This document shows positions 42,558-54,708 of a stretch of 64,000 nucleotides of DNA, in pieces. Origin of the DNA: Haematobia irritans (lineage: Eukaryota > Arthropoda > Insecta > Diptera > Muscidae); assembly GCF_050003625.1 (NCBI RefSeq), contig NC_134400.1, forward strand, positions 224,542,085 through 224,606,084. Direction: 5' to 3'. The first letter of the stretch is position 1. Each line of letters begins with the position of its first letter. A program made the position numbers and the translations under genes. The notes beneath the pieces are model-generated. The model worked only from the letters and a program-made list of their open reading frames with translations. It searched no databases and was not told the origin of the DNA.

Positions 42558-44114
42558 GTGAAGTATGTGTGTCCGGTCTGTTCGCGGCAGGTCACGCGCG
42601 GAAGTTACTCCGTGATGTGCAGCGAATGTCACAACTGGGTACACCTGCGTTGCTCGGGACTCAGGAATGTAGGAGATTACAATCCTGCATTCAAGTGTCC
42701 CACCTGTGTGAGCTTGCCCCCCATGTCGCCCCCCCCTGTAGTCACAACAGTGAGACCTTCTCGAGTCGTGACTGCAGACCCCACATCACCTGTCATGACC
42801 CATCCCCCCACATCATCACATAATACAACCACATTGACACTTTTGCCAAATCCGAGTCCGTCCGTAAATAACAGTATAGCTGGTCCAGAGACATGTCAGG
42901 CTTGCAGAAAGAGATACACAAAGGCAGCCAAACCGGTTAGGTGTTCCATCTGCAAGACCTCGACGCACCTGAGATGCTCAGGTCTCAGGAATTCTGACCA
43001 ATATACCCCTGACTTTGTTGGTACCTGCTGCCGGAGAATCCAACAATTTCAGCAACCCCACCCCATAATAAACACCCGACACCCACAACAGACTGCAATA
43101 GACTCTTCCTCGTCAGCCCATTCAATAGTTCGTATTGTCCCGTCCACTGCTGGGAACCAGTTGAGTGGTCTCAAGATCCTACAGTGGAATTGTAATGGAC
43201 TGACAAGGAAGATTACTGAAATCACGGATTTCATGGACAAGAGGGGTATTCTCATATCCGCGCTCCAGGAGACCAAGCTCTCCAGCAGGAATGGTCTCAC
43301 GAGATCATCCTGCTACTCTGTGATTAGGCAAGACAGAGAAAGGAATGCCGGAGGGGGAATAGCCTTCATTGTCCATGATTCCGTGAGATACAGACCCATG
43401 CCACTGACCACGACCGATCCCCATTTGGAGATACAGGGGATAACTGTCACGGTGGGAGAGGAAGATATATGTATTCTAAACGTATATATACCTCCCGATT
43501 CTGTTTGCCAGACAGGATACAAACCAATGTTGAGGCCCCACCTCAACAGTGTGCGGACTATCCTGTTAGGCGACCTGAATGCACATCATGACAGCTGGTA
43601 TTCAGAGCTTGGATGTGATGCCAGAGGAGAATTGATTGCGGATCAGGTGGATGACACAGATTTCTGTGTGCTGAATGAAAACCACCCGACCCGCATAACG
43701 GCCACCTGCCGAAGCTCCCCTGACATCACCATGGTTAGCTCTGACCTCGTGACTCAGACCTCATGGCATGTAGACATAGCCATGAATTCCGACCACCTCC
43801 CGATCACAGTGTCTATTGACTTAGGGACAGACACCGTAATTCCAGAGAAGAAGACGTTTATGAACTTTGGTAAAGCTAATTGGGAGCTTTTTACCTCGCT
43901 AACCGAGTACGAGTTTGCCACTGCCCCCCTGCCAACGTCAGCGCCGGCTGGAGAGAAATTCTTCAGGGATGTCTTGAATAGAGCGTGTAAAAGGTGCATA
44001 CCAGCGGGCCGGATCCCCGACATCCGTCCGAATTTCCCAATGGAAGCATCAAGGTTGGCAGATAAGAGGGACGAGATCCGGAAAGTAGACCCAGCTGATC
44101 CCGAGCCTCGCTAA
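42558..44114 (+). pseudogene. LINE ORF, 5' part: two PHD-like zinc fingers plus AP endonuclease
   Basis: From Met 42558, finger 1 reads CPVCSRQV, CSECHNWVHLRCSGL, CPTC. Finger 2 reads CQACRKRY, CSICKTSTHLRCSGL and a final CC. Each has the C4HC3-like spacing of PHD fingers. A Thr/Pro-rich linker follows, then the endonuclease (from about residue 205): ILQWNCNGL, ISALQETKL, GGGIAFIV, LNVYIPP, LGDLNAHHDSWYS, NSDHLPITV. The frame ends by a frameshift at about 44100, after which the same protein continues one frame over. A nonsense codon at 44173-44175 also breaks the continuation. Confidence 0.88.
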
Positions 44115-44175
44115 GGAGATCGACCGACTTGTTGCCACCCACAAGCGAGAAAAGTGGCGCAAGCATTTGGAGTAG

Positions 44176-46194
44176 TCCGATCTCGGATCCAAACGGCTTT
44201 GGTCTACGATCAGGAACCTCTCGAACCCCAAACGTACGGATAACATTTCCATATCGTTTGGGGGGCAAACTCCAAAAGACGACACAGGTGCAGCGAATGC
44301 TTTCTGCAGACAATTTGTCGAGCACCCCCAATCAGTCGATCGTGCAAGTAGAAAGCAAAGGCGAGTCTTCCGTGCCCTCAGACAGGACAACCCACCCATG
44401 GTCATCAGTCGGGAGAATGTTCTCCAGGCGATAAAGGCCGCCAAGAGCTCCACAGCGATTGGCCCAGATGGTTTGGCTACGAGGATGTTGAAACATATTG
44501 GAGAGAATGGTGTTAGATATCTGACCCATATCTTCAATATCTGTCTCAACACCCTTGAAATACCGGACATCTGGAAAATAGGGAAGGTTGTTCCTGTTCT
44601 GAAACCAGGGAAACAGGCACACCTAGGAGACTCGTATCGACCAATTACTCTTTTGTCCCCCGTAACGAAGATTCTGGAGGCTATTTTACTGCCCTGCTTT
44701 TCAGAACATCTAATGTTGGCAGAACATCAGCATGGTTTCCGCTCGGGCAGGAGTACAACCACTGCTTTGTGCGAATTAACAGCCAACATTGCAGAGGGAC
44801 TAAACAGTAAGAGGCCGCATAAACGTTCGATCCTCGTAGCACTGGACTTGTCTAAGGCGTTCGATACGGTGAACCACACCACGCTCTTGGGAGACATTAT
44901 GGGAACCACCCTTCCCAATAATCTCAAGAGATGGTTGGCGAACTACATGGCTGGCAGACAGTCCTATGTGGAATTTAGAGGAAGAAGATCAACGCCCAGG
45001 AGGAACAAACAGGGCGTACCTCAAGGCGGTGTATTGTCCCCCCTCCTCTTCAATTTTTACGTGGCTGGAGCTCCCCAACCACCACCAGATGTCCACCTGA
45101 TAACCTATGCGGACGATTGTTCCATAGTGACCACAGGTAGAGACATAAGGGAGCTTGAGGTGAGGATAAATGACTACTTACCTACACTTAGGGATTTCTT
45201 TGTCGACAGGAATCTGAAACTTTCTGCCCCCAAATCTACAGCGACCATCTTCACATCGTGGACTAAAGAGGTGAACATGGAACTCGATATCCACATTCGT
45301 GGCCAGAGTATCCCCACTTCCAGGAACCCCAAGGTTCTTGGTGTGACGTTTGATAGCCTGTTCCTCTTTGGTAAACATGCGGAAGTGGTAGCTAAGAAGG
45401 TTGGGAGCAGAAACAAGATCCTGAAGGCATTGGCTGGTAGCACCTGGGGGAAAGATAAAGAGACGATACAAAAGACCTACGAGTCTATTGGTCGTCCCCT
45501 TATCGATTATGCAGCCCCTGTTTGGACTCCCAGTATTAGCGATACCCAATGGAGAAATCTCCAGACGGTGCAAAATACTGCGCTGCGGATTGCGACCGGG
45601 TGTCACTCCAAGACCCCGGAACAGCATCTGCATCATGAGTCCAAAATGCTATCGGTGAGGCAACACTGTACCCTCCTCACCCAACAGCACCTGATAAAGT
45701 GTAGAAGTGTAAACCACCCGAACCACGCCACCTCAAGGAGGGCAACGACCGAGAGGGGTAGACCCATTCGGTTTGATTTTAGGAAGGACTTACAGTCAAT
45801 AGAACATGTGATCGGCGATGACAGTGATGAGGGAATAAGGACGGCATTGAGTGCAGTACACACGGCAGCGGTTCAAGATGCGATCAACTCCTACCAGTGC
45901 AGTGTTGTACTGGGAGGTAGGCCACCACCGATCAACGAAGATGAGAGACGGCTTCCTAGAGAAACCAGGTCGGTGCTGTCCCAGCTAAGATCGGGGATCT
46001 CTAGGTACCTAAACAGTTACCTCTCCATATTGAACCCGGCAATTCAGGATGTTTGCCCGAATTGTGGACATTCGCCTCATATCACGAGGCACCTCTTCGA
46101 ATGTCCTGCTAGACCGACAGATCTGACACCTGCTTCGCTTTGGACACATCCAGTTGAGGCAGCACGCTTCCTTGAACTGGATGTGGATGCTTGA
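44176..46194 (+). pseudogene. LINE ORF, 3' part: reverse transcriptase
   Basis: The frame is open from just after the stop at 44173 to 46194. Reverse transcriptase blocks: STAIGPDGLATRMLKHI, DSYRPITLLSPVTK, HQHGFRSGRSTTTAL, VALDLSKAFDTVNH, NKQGVPQGGVLSPLLFNFYV and YADDCSIV with both catalytic Asp. Downstream are VLGVTFDSLF, LAGSTWGKDKETI, PLIDYAAPVW and a Cys/His cluster CPNCGHSPHITRHLFECP near the C-terminus, typical of non-LTR elements. No RNase H domain is evident. The active site is kept, but the frameshift and stop upstream separate it from the endonuclease. Confidence 0.9.
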
Positions 46195-46335
46195 AATGTC
46201 TAATCCCTGTATTTGTTTGTAATCGTTTATCCTTTGTTTGTTTTGTCTTTTCTATACTTTTCCCACAGGGGCTACAACAACAACAACTGTGACGGGAAAT
46301 GTACCCAAAACATTATAAAAGGAGATTTTTAAGAG

Positions 46336-46587
46336 CTATAGGAACATTAAAAAAGGAAATTGCATGACATCTTTAGTTGAATCGCTAGTACAATAGTTTG
46401 TTTTATAAAAATGTTCACCGCGTATCTCACGAATAATTGCCTCAATATTGTCTTCCAATGCGGGCTTGCCTTCATACAGCTTTGACATTGTTCCACAAAA
46501 AATAGGCCAAATGTGAAAATATTCACCGGACTCGCCTCTCAAAAACTGCCGAATATGTCGACTCAAAATTAGCAGCCAATTAATCAA
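46336..46587 (-). other. Coding-like ORF of unknown identity
   Basis: The - strand frame reads SRHIRQFLRGESGEYFHIWP, then FCGTMSKLYEGKPALEDN and IEAIIREIRGEHFYKTNYC. Codon and residue use look protein-like and unlike the surrounding AT-rich DNA, but no family is recognised. It lies just 3' of the LINE insertion. It may be an exon or remnant of a host gene. Confidence 0.35.
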
Positions 46588-47542
46588 AAGTAATTATTTA
46601 ATTCAGAAAAAATTATTAATAATTGTTGTATTTTTTGTCAAAATGTTTGACTTTCCAACCAAAATCCGTCAGTATCAAGTTGCTATAACTTTGCAAAAAT
46701 TTACCTCAGAAAATTTTAATGATATGTAAATTTGATTTTAAGATTGGTTGTGCAATTAACAATTAATGCCATTCGGATTACATAATTGTGCGCCGCCGAA
46801 TAGCGGCATGTGACACCGTCTTGTTGAAACCACACGTAATGCAAGTCATCTCCTTTTTTTAAAACCTAAAAATTTTGCGAATTGCGACTAAGAAGTTAAA
46901 AAAATATAACAGCCGGAAACAACTGCTGTTTTTAGAATATTCTTTATTTTGTCTGACAATGTATCATTAACTGCCTGCTTCTGACATACAGAAAGAGGCT
47001 GTAAATAAATGTTTGAAATTGAGTAAATATTGCCAGAAAAGGTGATGCCCATACTCATAGAATATAAGCAACGCATCGTTCTATGTGTACACACCATTGC
47101 TTTTATTATGCCACGCTTTTTAAATAAAGTTAACAGTGACGCTCTACGACCACATTTAGATTCCGTTGTCGAACACTACTACCTTCCTTTATCCTCTACT
47201 AATTTAATTTATTTCATTTATTTATGTGCGTTTGTGAACCTAGAATTTTGGAATAAAAGTTAAATTCAGCATAGTAGATTTTTTAATAAATTTGAAAAAG
47301 TGAAATACATTATTGTAAACTTGTCACCCTCTCCCGTTCCCTCGTCAAACGTCAAAATACGTATCGGAAGCGAATTAATTGTGTGTGAGAGAGAGAAACG
47401 GTCGGTCAGACAGAAGAATTAAAATCTAAAAATATTTCTTTTTTTTCCTCAAAAAGATATATTTTGCCATAGAGTCTGCATACACGTCCAGTGCTGGTCA
47501 TTTGAAAAATTGTTATTGGAATAAGTTGGAAGCGGAAGAAAG
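46588..47542. other. Spacer and Sh3beta 5' region
   Basis: 46891-46960 (aaaaatataacagccgg...actgctgttttta) is a piece of the cactcatagaaaa repeat family. 47330-47542 is the likely promoter and 5' UTR of Sh3beta, with a gagagagaga run at 47385-47397. Confidence 0.5.
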
Positions 47543-50500
47543 ATGGTTCAAATTAAAGTCTACATAAGCGGAATGTCTGGTAACAAGGAGGTGAGGATTG
47601 ATTATGATTTTATGTGGGCGGGGCAAGACTACCCTGTCATTACTGACCGTTGTATGTTGGTTTTGTAAGGTATAGAATTGTACATTATGTATGTTAATAG
47701 ATGTATTCCATTTTTTGTTTGGAATATGAATGGTTTATGGGGGAGGTGCGCGGACGTGATGCGAGAGGTGGATGATGTGTTTTTACAAGACCCCAACACA
47801 TACAGAGATGCAAATTGTTCCTTCCGGAATATTTTTGCATGACATTGTCCTATCAATAGCTGTCTTTTTATTATATTCATAATACAATGACCATTTTATG
47901 GTAATCATTTCTGTTACTGCAACAGAGGTTAAGGAACCCGATCGGAAAGAGTGTAGGTAAAATATGATAGCAAGCTAATATCTTACTCATAGAAAGAAAC
48001 CTGTTTAGAAGTTCGTTTAATAAGGTGACGCATTTCTTTTATTTTCAAAGAAATGGAGAAATTGGATAGACATGATAGCAATAGTTGTTGTTTAGTGTTC
48101 ATAATACCAAATAATATGCTTGTTCTTAATTCCTCATCCTATGTGAACAAATTGCTTATATATTGTCAGACTTTCTGTGATTAGTTATGTCGGATGCATT
48201 AGCGTAGCTAGACAATTTTCCTAGGGGGGCTACAGCCCCCCCCTAGCTAAAAATTAATAGACTGAAGTTATAGATTCACTTAACCCTCTAATGCCCAATC
48301 CTGCCTTTAGGCGGGCTTCGTTATATGACGAAGCCTTTAGTAAAACACACCTTTAGCCAACAAAACTGGGTAAAAAAAAAAGAAAATTTCGTTAAAACTG
48401 TTCAAGAGGCTTTGCAGCATATACTGAATTTTACCGTATAAATTTGTCTTGTGGCAAAAATTTGGGGCATTAGAGGGTTAATATTTTATTTTATAAAAAT
48501 GAATAAAAAGTCAGACCTCAACATAACTAGACAATTAATTTATAATAAAGCAACTAATAGTTCCATAATTTTTCCCAGCAAAAAAAAAAATGGAAGTTGT
48601 TCTAAAGACACAACTTTATGGTAAAAGCTCTTCCAAAGATGTCCTTATTAAGATGCTAATTGTTTTAGCTATACAGGAAGCTTTTAAACTCAATTTCTAC
48701 AACCTGTTCTTTTTTTTTATTTGGAAAAATATCACACAAATTTTTAATTCACATTCAAAACACTGAATTCAGATCACACCCTAAAAAGTGATTCAAATTC
48801 AGTGCAACAGCTGTTGAAATGGTGGACATCCGTCCTAGGACAAGTCCATGTTAAATTCATAATTTCTGCGCCAATTTTCCACCACTTCCGGATCCAAATA
48901 TAACATTTTCACTACTTTTTTGGTAACGCTTTTTTGCTAGATATATAAAAACAATGAAAAATCGTAAATAGGCTTTCAAATTCTGGGGGGGGGCTAAAAT
49001 TTTTCTGGAGGGGTCTAAGCCCCCCCCCCCCCCGGAGGCCTTCCTACGCTTATGGTCGGATGTTTGCTAAATTTCTCGTATATTTTTGAAGCAGCATAAA
49101 TTAAACCGAGTTTCGCCAGAAAACCAAAAAAGATTAAATTGTACTGGCTTTTACAGTTAATTGACCAAAAAGGAGGTATGTCTATAGGAAAAAAGTTCTT
49201 TTTATACTTAACGATTTAGGAAATAACAATGTTTATACATTAACATTTATATCCAAAGGACGTTCAAGAACCAAAAAACATTTTTTATGGATCCCAGACC
49301 TCTAATGTACCTAATAGACCCATATTGCGATCAGCAAGCATTTCATTTGTTTATTTCATAAAGATTCAAGTAGCTACTCCATATATGACCCAAAAGCTAC
49401 ACAATTTCTTGTTTAATTCATTAATTTGTAGCAATAGATAGTATAACAAGGTATCAAAAGAATAACATAGTACTCTACAGTCTTCTTATTGATATTATAA
49501 AAATAATAGAAATAATTAGAAAGACAATATAAAAAGCAGTACAATAATTATAAAAATTGCTATTCAACATTGTCCTTGTACGTGCTAACACCCCAACATT
49601 GTATGTGCTAACAACCCAAATGAAAAAAGCTGTAAATAAATATAAACAATTCTGCATTACACATTGCTTAGACTGATGAGGTTAATAAACTTTTTACGGA
49701 AAGTAGACGTAGAACATTAAAATTTTCTTAAATGAACAGGCAAGACATTGTATAGTCGAGCAACTCCAACGTGGACCGCTCTAAAATAAATGTTAACCAA
49801 ATAGTCGATTACAAGCTGACGTATATAACCCAGATTTTTTCCGATTCAATCTCGAAATTAATTTATCCAATTAATTTTTTAATTGAAATTTTTTCAATCA
49901 CGAAAATTGTAGTACCAATCTCATTATTTAGAATTAAAAATATCATTGAATAATTGAGTTTTCCCGGCAATTTCAATGAATTTTTTATTGATTGAGTTAA
50001 AACTTTAATTGATTTTGATCGAAAAGGTCAATAAAATGTTTAATTAAAGATGTCATTTATTTATTATAGTTTTGTTTATCTATAATTATTTTCCCATTAG
50101 ATTTTTTTTTAATTTTACAATAGTTTATATTTTTTATGATTTATTCGGTTATAATTTTAAATAATTTGAGGCTGAGGCTTCGAATTACAAAATAAAGTCA
50201 ACTTAAACTTATTTTCTTAATTGAATCTATTTTTATATTGATTAAAATGTTAATTGTATTTTTTTTTAATTGATTACGTTCAATCAAGGTTTTAGTTGAA
50301 AATAGTTTATAGCGTTTTTTTTTCGCTGTGTAAGAGAATATACATAACGAATTGCTCTATTGAAAATTGTTTAGTTTGGTTGCTGATATGCCTTAATTTG
50401 AGAAAAATTCAAATTCCTGATCAAATAAAAACATTTTCTTAATGCATTGTGTTTAATGTGTTTCGATTGTTCCTTCTTTGCTTGTTATGAACAGGTTTTA

Positions 50501-53500
50501 GTGTAATTGAGTATAAAAAATAGCAGAAAATTGTTGCTATTTTCGCAAACAGCGACTGTTATCTTTTGTTGTTTCCACTGGCAAATTTCTTTGGATGGAA
50601 TTGTCTATATTCCATCTCTGTTTATTTTATCCCTCATTTTTAGCCTTTTTAAATGTCGACTGGATGCTCGACCTGATGTAAATCTTTCAGAAAGCTATAT
50701 AACAACAGAAAGGCCAGACGATGGCGTTAATTATAAAAAAGAAAAAATTATTTATATAAAATTTAAATTAGTACACCAAGCTTTATACATCGATAATATG
50801 AAAATGTTCAAATATACTAAAATATAAACATTAAATGTTACAGGTTAAAAAACGCCAGCAAAGAGTTCTTATGATATTGGAAAGTAAGAACATTGAATAT
50901 GAGGTAATTGATATTACTGAACCTGGTCGTGAAGCTGACAAAGAATTTATGCAAAACAAATCAACGAGCAATGGGGCCACAGTTAGTGATCCCGAACCAA
51001 GACATGCCTTGCCTCCACAAATTTTTAATGAAGAAGAATACTGTGGAGATTATGATGCCTTCGATATGGCCAATGAAATCGATACATTGGAACAGTTTTT
51101 GAAAGTAGCACCACCCGTAGTTGAAACTCCAGCCGAAGAGAGTGCGAAACAAGAAAACGGCGAGACAAAAACCAACGGTGCTGAAGAGAGCGGTGAAAAC
51201 AAGGAGAACGAAGGCGAAGAATCGAAAGAAGATAAAACTGCCAAGGATGCTGACGACGTCAATGCTGAGGTTTGAAACTTGTATTCTTTTTGATTGATAT
51301 AGAGCTGATACAATTTTTTCTAATTTTAAGTACATACATAATTGCATAGCAAAATGTGTTTATGTGAACTTAACAACAACAGTTCTCAAATTAATAATAA
51401 TGAAAATTGACAGTACTTTCTATCACTATCGCATATTTTACACTCATACACTCTCTTAAGCGAAACAATTTTTTATTTCCTATTGATAAACGCACTCTCC
51501 CCTCACTAGTTTTACAGTACTTTTTTATTTATTATACATTTTTGGTTTATTATGTGATTTTGTTATGTTTTTTTTAATTTTTTTTATTTTTTTTTTTTTT
51601 GCTTCCCATTCCATTTGACACAAAACATATACTATTACTCTGAATTATTATAATTAATAAATAAATTATAATTGATGTATATGGATTGTATTCATAAAAA
51701 TATGGAAAAAATTAACTAATTTATTTAATTTTTTTTATGAATTCTTTCCATAGAATATAACATGCATAAGATATGTAATAATAAAATATTACGCAACACA
51801 TATATACTTCTAAAAATTTAATAAAAAAAGTGTATTTTCAAAAATTAACATTTAACCGCAGTAACACATTTTTAATAAATTAAGCTTTAGATTTTGTAAA
51901 TAACAACAGTCAATAAGCAAGTCCCCCCAAATGGGACAGAAAAGGGATACTCAACATATTTACTAATTATGCTATGATCTAAATGGTCAGACACAGAAAT
52001 TCGTAAATAGGTTGTGCAAGCCAAATTTATTTAGACCTTTGTAGTTCTGCAAGAAAACAAGCTTTCTTTAGAGGCCTTGAAACTGCCATACCGTGAATTT
52101 CCAGCTAGGTGAAAAATGCTCGCACGCGCTTTCTGTGTAATTGGACTGAATGAAACGAACATTCAAATAGGTCGAATCATCATCGTACGTACACTTAAAG
52201 AACTAAGGAATAAGATCATAAGTAAATGATGGTTTTCTTTTTTCGTTCGTTCGTCCTTTTGGCCTCTATCGTTCGGCTATCTATATTTCTTTATATCTAC
52301 CGCTATCTATAACTGCACATGCTTCTTACTATGCCGCTGCGAAATCTTAATTAGCGCAAAACCGCCAATGTAGTAATTCGTCCTACATTTCGCCAAGCCG
52401 CCACAAAGCTCATCGTTGTAATGAAAATTTCCGTACAATTTTTAAAGAATGCTAACAAAGCCGAAGCCAAAGAAAACGGAGAAGGCAAAGAAGGCGATGA
52501 AAATAAAAATGAAGATGACAAAAAAGACGAAGTGCCTGATACAGAGGCTAATGGAAAAGGTAAAGGTAACAACTTAGAACCAGATTAAATGCAATTGCCA
52601 AATCAAATGCCAATTGATTTATGTATTTTTAAGAAAATGATGATGAGACTGAAAAGAAAGAAGTGGAACAAGAACCTGATAGTGAGACCAAGAAGGATAC
52701 AGAGGTTTGTAGTGCAATATCTGTTTGTGTTATATTCAATCTTTGGATGCTTGTGTTATTAACATGTGTCCATTATCTGCTATATGGCTCTTAAACATTT
52801 TTGTATGGAAAATGTTGGTTGTTGAAACATTTGCGAAAACTACAACAAAATAAATTTTTCTGAACACTGGACTGAACACCTTTTATGGACATTCCAATCC
52901 ACATATTCATATAAATATTTAATATTACTTTCGATTTGCTTCATATCAAAAATTGCTTTAATTAAGTTAACCTTTTTTATGAAGTGTAGAAATTAAAAAA
53001 TGAAGTTTGGGGTTTGAATTGAATGACATATCAACAAAAATTGTAAATAAGGATATTCAAAAGCTATTTCTTCAAGTTCAATTTTGTTTCTAAAAATTTT
53101 ACTTCGAATTTATTTTGTATTATTTATTCATTATGTTAACATACTTCTATGTCGCGAAAAAAATGATTTCGATTTCTCCCGAATATTTATTATCAAACCT
53201 ACTATTTAAAATAAGGAATTTAAATAAGTTGCACGTCATAAGCAGGTTTCAGAATATGTTTTTTATTTCTTTCTTTTTTATTACTGTTTTAAAAATGATT
53301 ACCACAATATTTATGTATTATTTTAAATATATGGGCATTCCAATTTCATTCGATTTATCCTCAATAGTTGAATATTAGATCGTTCCATTATTGTCACTTA
53401 AATCTATGTGATATTTTCCGGATACCTGGACGTGGCTCAGTAAAACCCGATGTGGTTTGAAACTCATTACATCGCTGATAGTCGTAATGTCAGCGGATTC

Positions 53501-54708
53501 TATAACGCAGTAAAAGAAAAACATGAGTAGGAATTTGCAGGCCTTGTTTATCACTTCTCAGTAATACCGGTGACATCTCTGAGTAGTTCAATAGTTCATT
53601 CGTTAGTTAATGATAATTGTAAATTTACTACCATCGTTTAAATGTTAATCCATAGTTTGTCAAGAAATGCTGTGCTAAAACAAATTTCCAAGCCAACGTT
53701 GAGCCTGAGCCTGTGCATAATGCTTCTCTTGAAATTATCAGTCCAAATCATTTGTTATTATTCAGTATTTGTATTTTAAAACAAAAGTCAAATCTTTTTC
53801 TTGGTCTGCTGCTGCAAGCGTTAAAAAACGAATGTTTTTAAAATGTTTACATTATGCATGCTATATATTTTTCTCCCCGATCATTGCGTCCTGGAGCATG
53901 ATATTCATATTAATTATCCCACATTTTTATTTAAAATACTATGTCACACCATTTACAACAGATTAATGAAAACGAAGAAAAGAAGGATGCTGAAGATGGG
54001 GATGGACAAGAGCAATCTGATGAAACCGATGATAAAAAAGAAGAAAAAGAGGCAGATGAGAAGAATGAATCAGAATCTAAGGGAGATGAAAATAATAAGG
54101 ATGTAGAAGAGGAATCTGTTGAAACCGAAGATAAAAAAGAAGAAGATGCAGATAAGGATGACGAAAAGAACGAATCGGAATCCAAAGAAGACGAAAATAG
54201 AAAGGACGAAGAGACCAAAATTGAAGGAGATGATGAAGCGTCGGAGGAAGAGAGTGAAAACGAAAAGGAAGAAAGTGACGAAAAAGAGAAAAAGGAAGCA
54301 AATGTAAATGAAAACAATAAAGAAGAGGCAAAGCCTGAAGAGGGGGAAGAATCGTCGGATGAGGAAACGGAACATGAGATAAAAAATGAAACTGAAGAAG
54401 AAACGAAGAAAGAGTCCGAAAGTCTTGAAGAAGATAAAAAGGACAATGAAACTAAAACTGAAAAAGATGGCGATTCTTCAGATGACGAGAATGAAGTGGA
54501 GGAAAGTAAGAAAGAAGAAAGTGCTGAGAAACACGTAAATAAAGCAGAAGAAACAATTGGTGATAACGACAAAAAAGATGACGAACACAATGATGGCGAA
54601 GATAATGAGTCCAGTGAAGAAAAATCAAAGGGAACAGAAGATCATAAACAAGAAGAAAGTTCAAATGAAGATGAAGACGAAGAAGAAGAAGAAGAAGAGG
54701 ACGAATAA
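47543..54708 (+). CDS. Sh3beta: SH3BGR-family protein, thioredoxin fold plus acidic tail
   Basis: The exons are 47543-47590, 50844-51269, 52448-52559, 52634-52704 and 53962-54708, in matching phases (467 residues). Residues 1-110 are the SH3BGR/SH3BGRL thioredoxin-like domain: MVQIKVYISGMSGNKE, VKKRQQRVLMILESKNIEYE, VIDITEPG, ALPPQIFNEEEYCGDYDAFD. The redox CXXC of thioredoxin is absent, as usual in this family. The rest is almost pure Glu/Asp/Lys/Ser, a disordered acidic tail. Reading through the exon 2 donor gives a stop at 51273-51275 and a 159-residue form. Since that is close to the known Drosophila length, the long tails are probably alternative isoforms. The first intron (3.3 kb) holds nested transposons. 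The function is probably as a small scaffold or adaptor. Confidence 0.9.
48197..49054. mobile_element. Non-autonomous hAT in Sh3beta intron 1
   Basis: The ends cattagcgtag and ctacgcttatg are inverted with one mismatch. The 8-bp TSD gtcggatg is exact (48189-48196, 49055-49062). G/C runs near both ends (ggggggctacagccccccc; ccccccccc at 49019-49033) resemble those of the hAT at 10-1862. It carries a piggyBac-like MITE inside. Confidence 0.85.
48284..48477. mobile_element. piggyBac-like MITE, second copy, nested in hAT
   Basis: CCCTCTAATGCCC and GGGCATTAGAGGG ends are flanked by TTAA (48280-48283, 48478-48481). The GC hairpin ctgcctttaggcgg is kept. It is about 48 bp shorter inside than the copy at 4212-4453. 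Confidence 0.85.
49831..50335. repeat. AATTAA-rich dispersed repeat
   Basis: Runs such as aattaattttttaattgaaa dominate. Similar blocks are at 3785-4190 and 12430-12640. Clean ends could not be found. It is in intron 1 of Sh3beta. Confidence 0.45.
53548..53592 (+). repeat. SINE fragment
   Basis: tatcacttctcagtaatacc and ggtgacatctctgag match the body of the SINE at 29507 with several changes. It is in an Sh3beta intron. Confidence 0.5.

Larger units (their letters stand above)
42312..46285 (+). mobile_element. LINE with PHD-like fingers, 13-bp TSD, (CAA)n tail
   Basis: The TSD aactgtgacggga is exact (42299-42311, 46286-46298). The 3' end is ggggctacaacaacaac. The element is about 4.0 kb and includes a 5' leader of 246 bp before the first ORF, so it may be nearly full length. 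Its codons are GC-richer than neighbouring host DNA. A decayed relative is at 29855-30975. Confidence 0.88.

Noticed and set aside
53931..54590. Ser-rich 219-codon frame antisense to the acidic Sh3beta exon
   Set aside because: It is a mirror of the GAA/GAT-rich coding strand and has no independent support.
53941..54708. A separate acidic-protein gene starting at ATG 53941
   Set aside because: A 3' splice site (acaacag) lies 21 bp inside, in the phase of the upstream Sh3beta exons, so the Met is most likely intronic.
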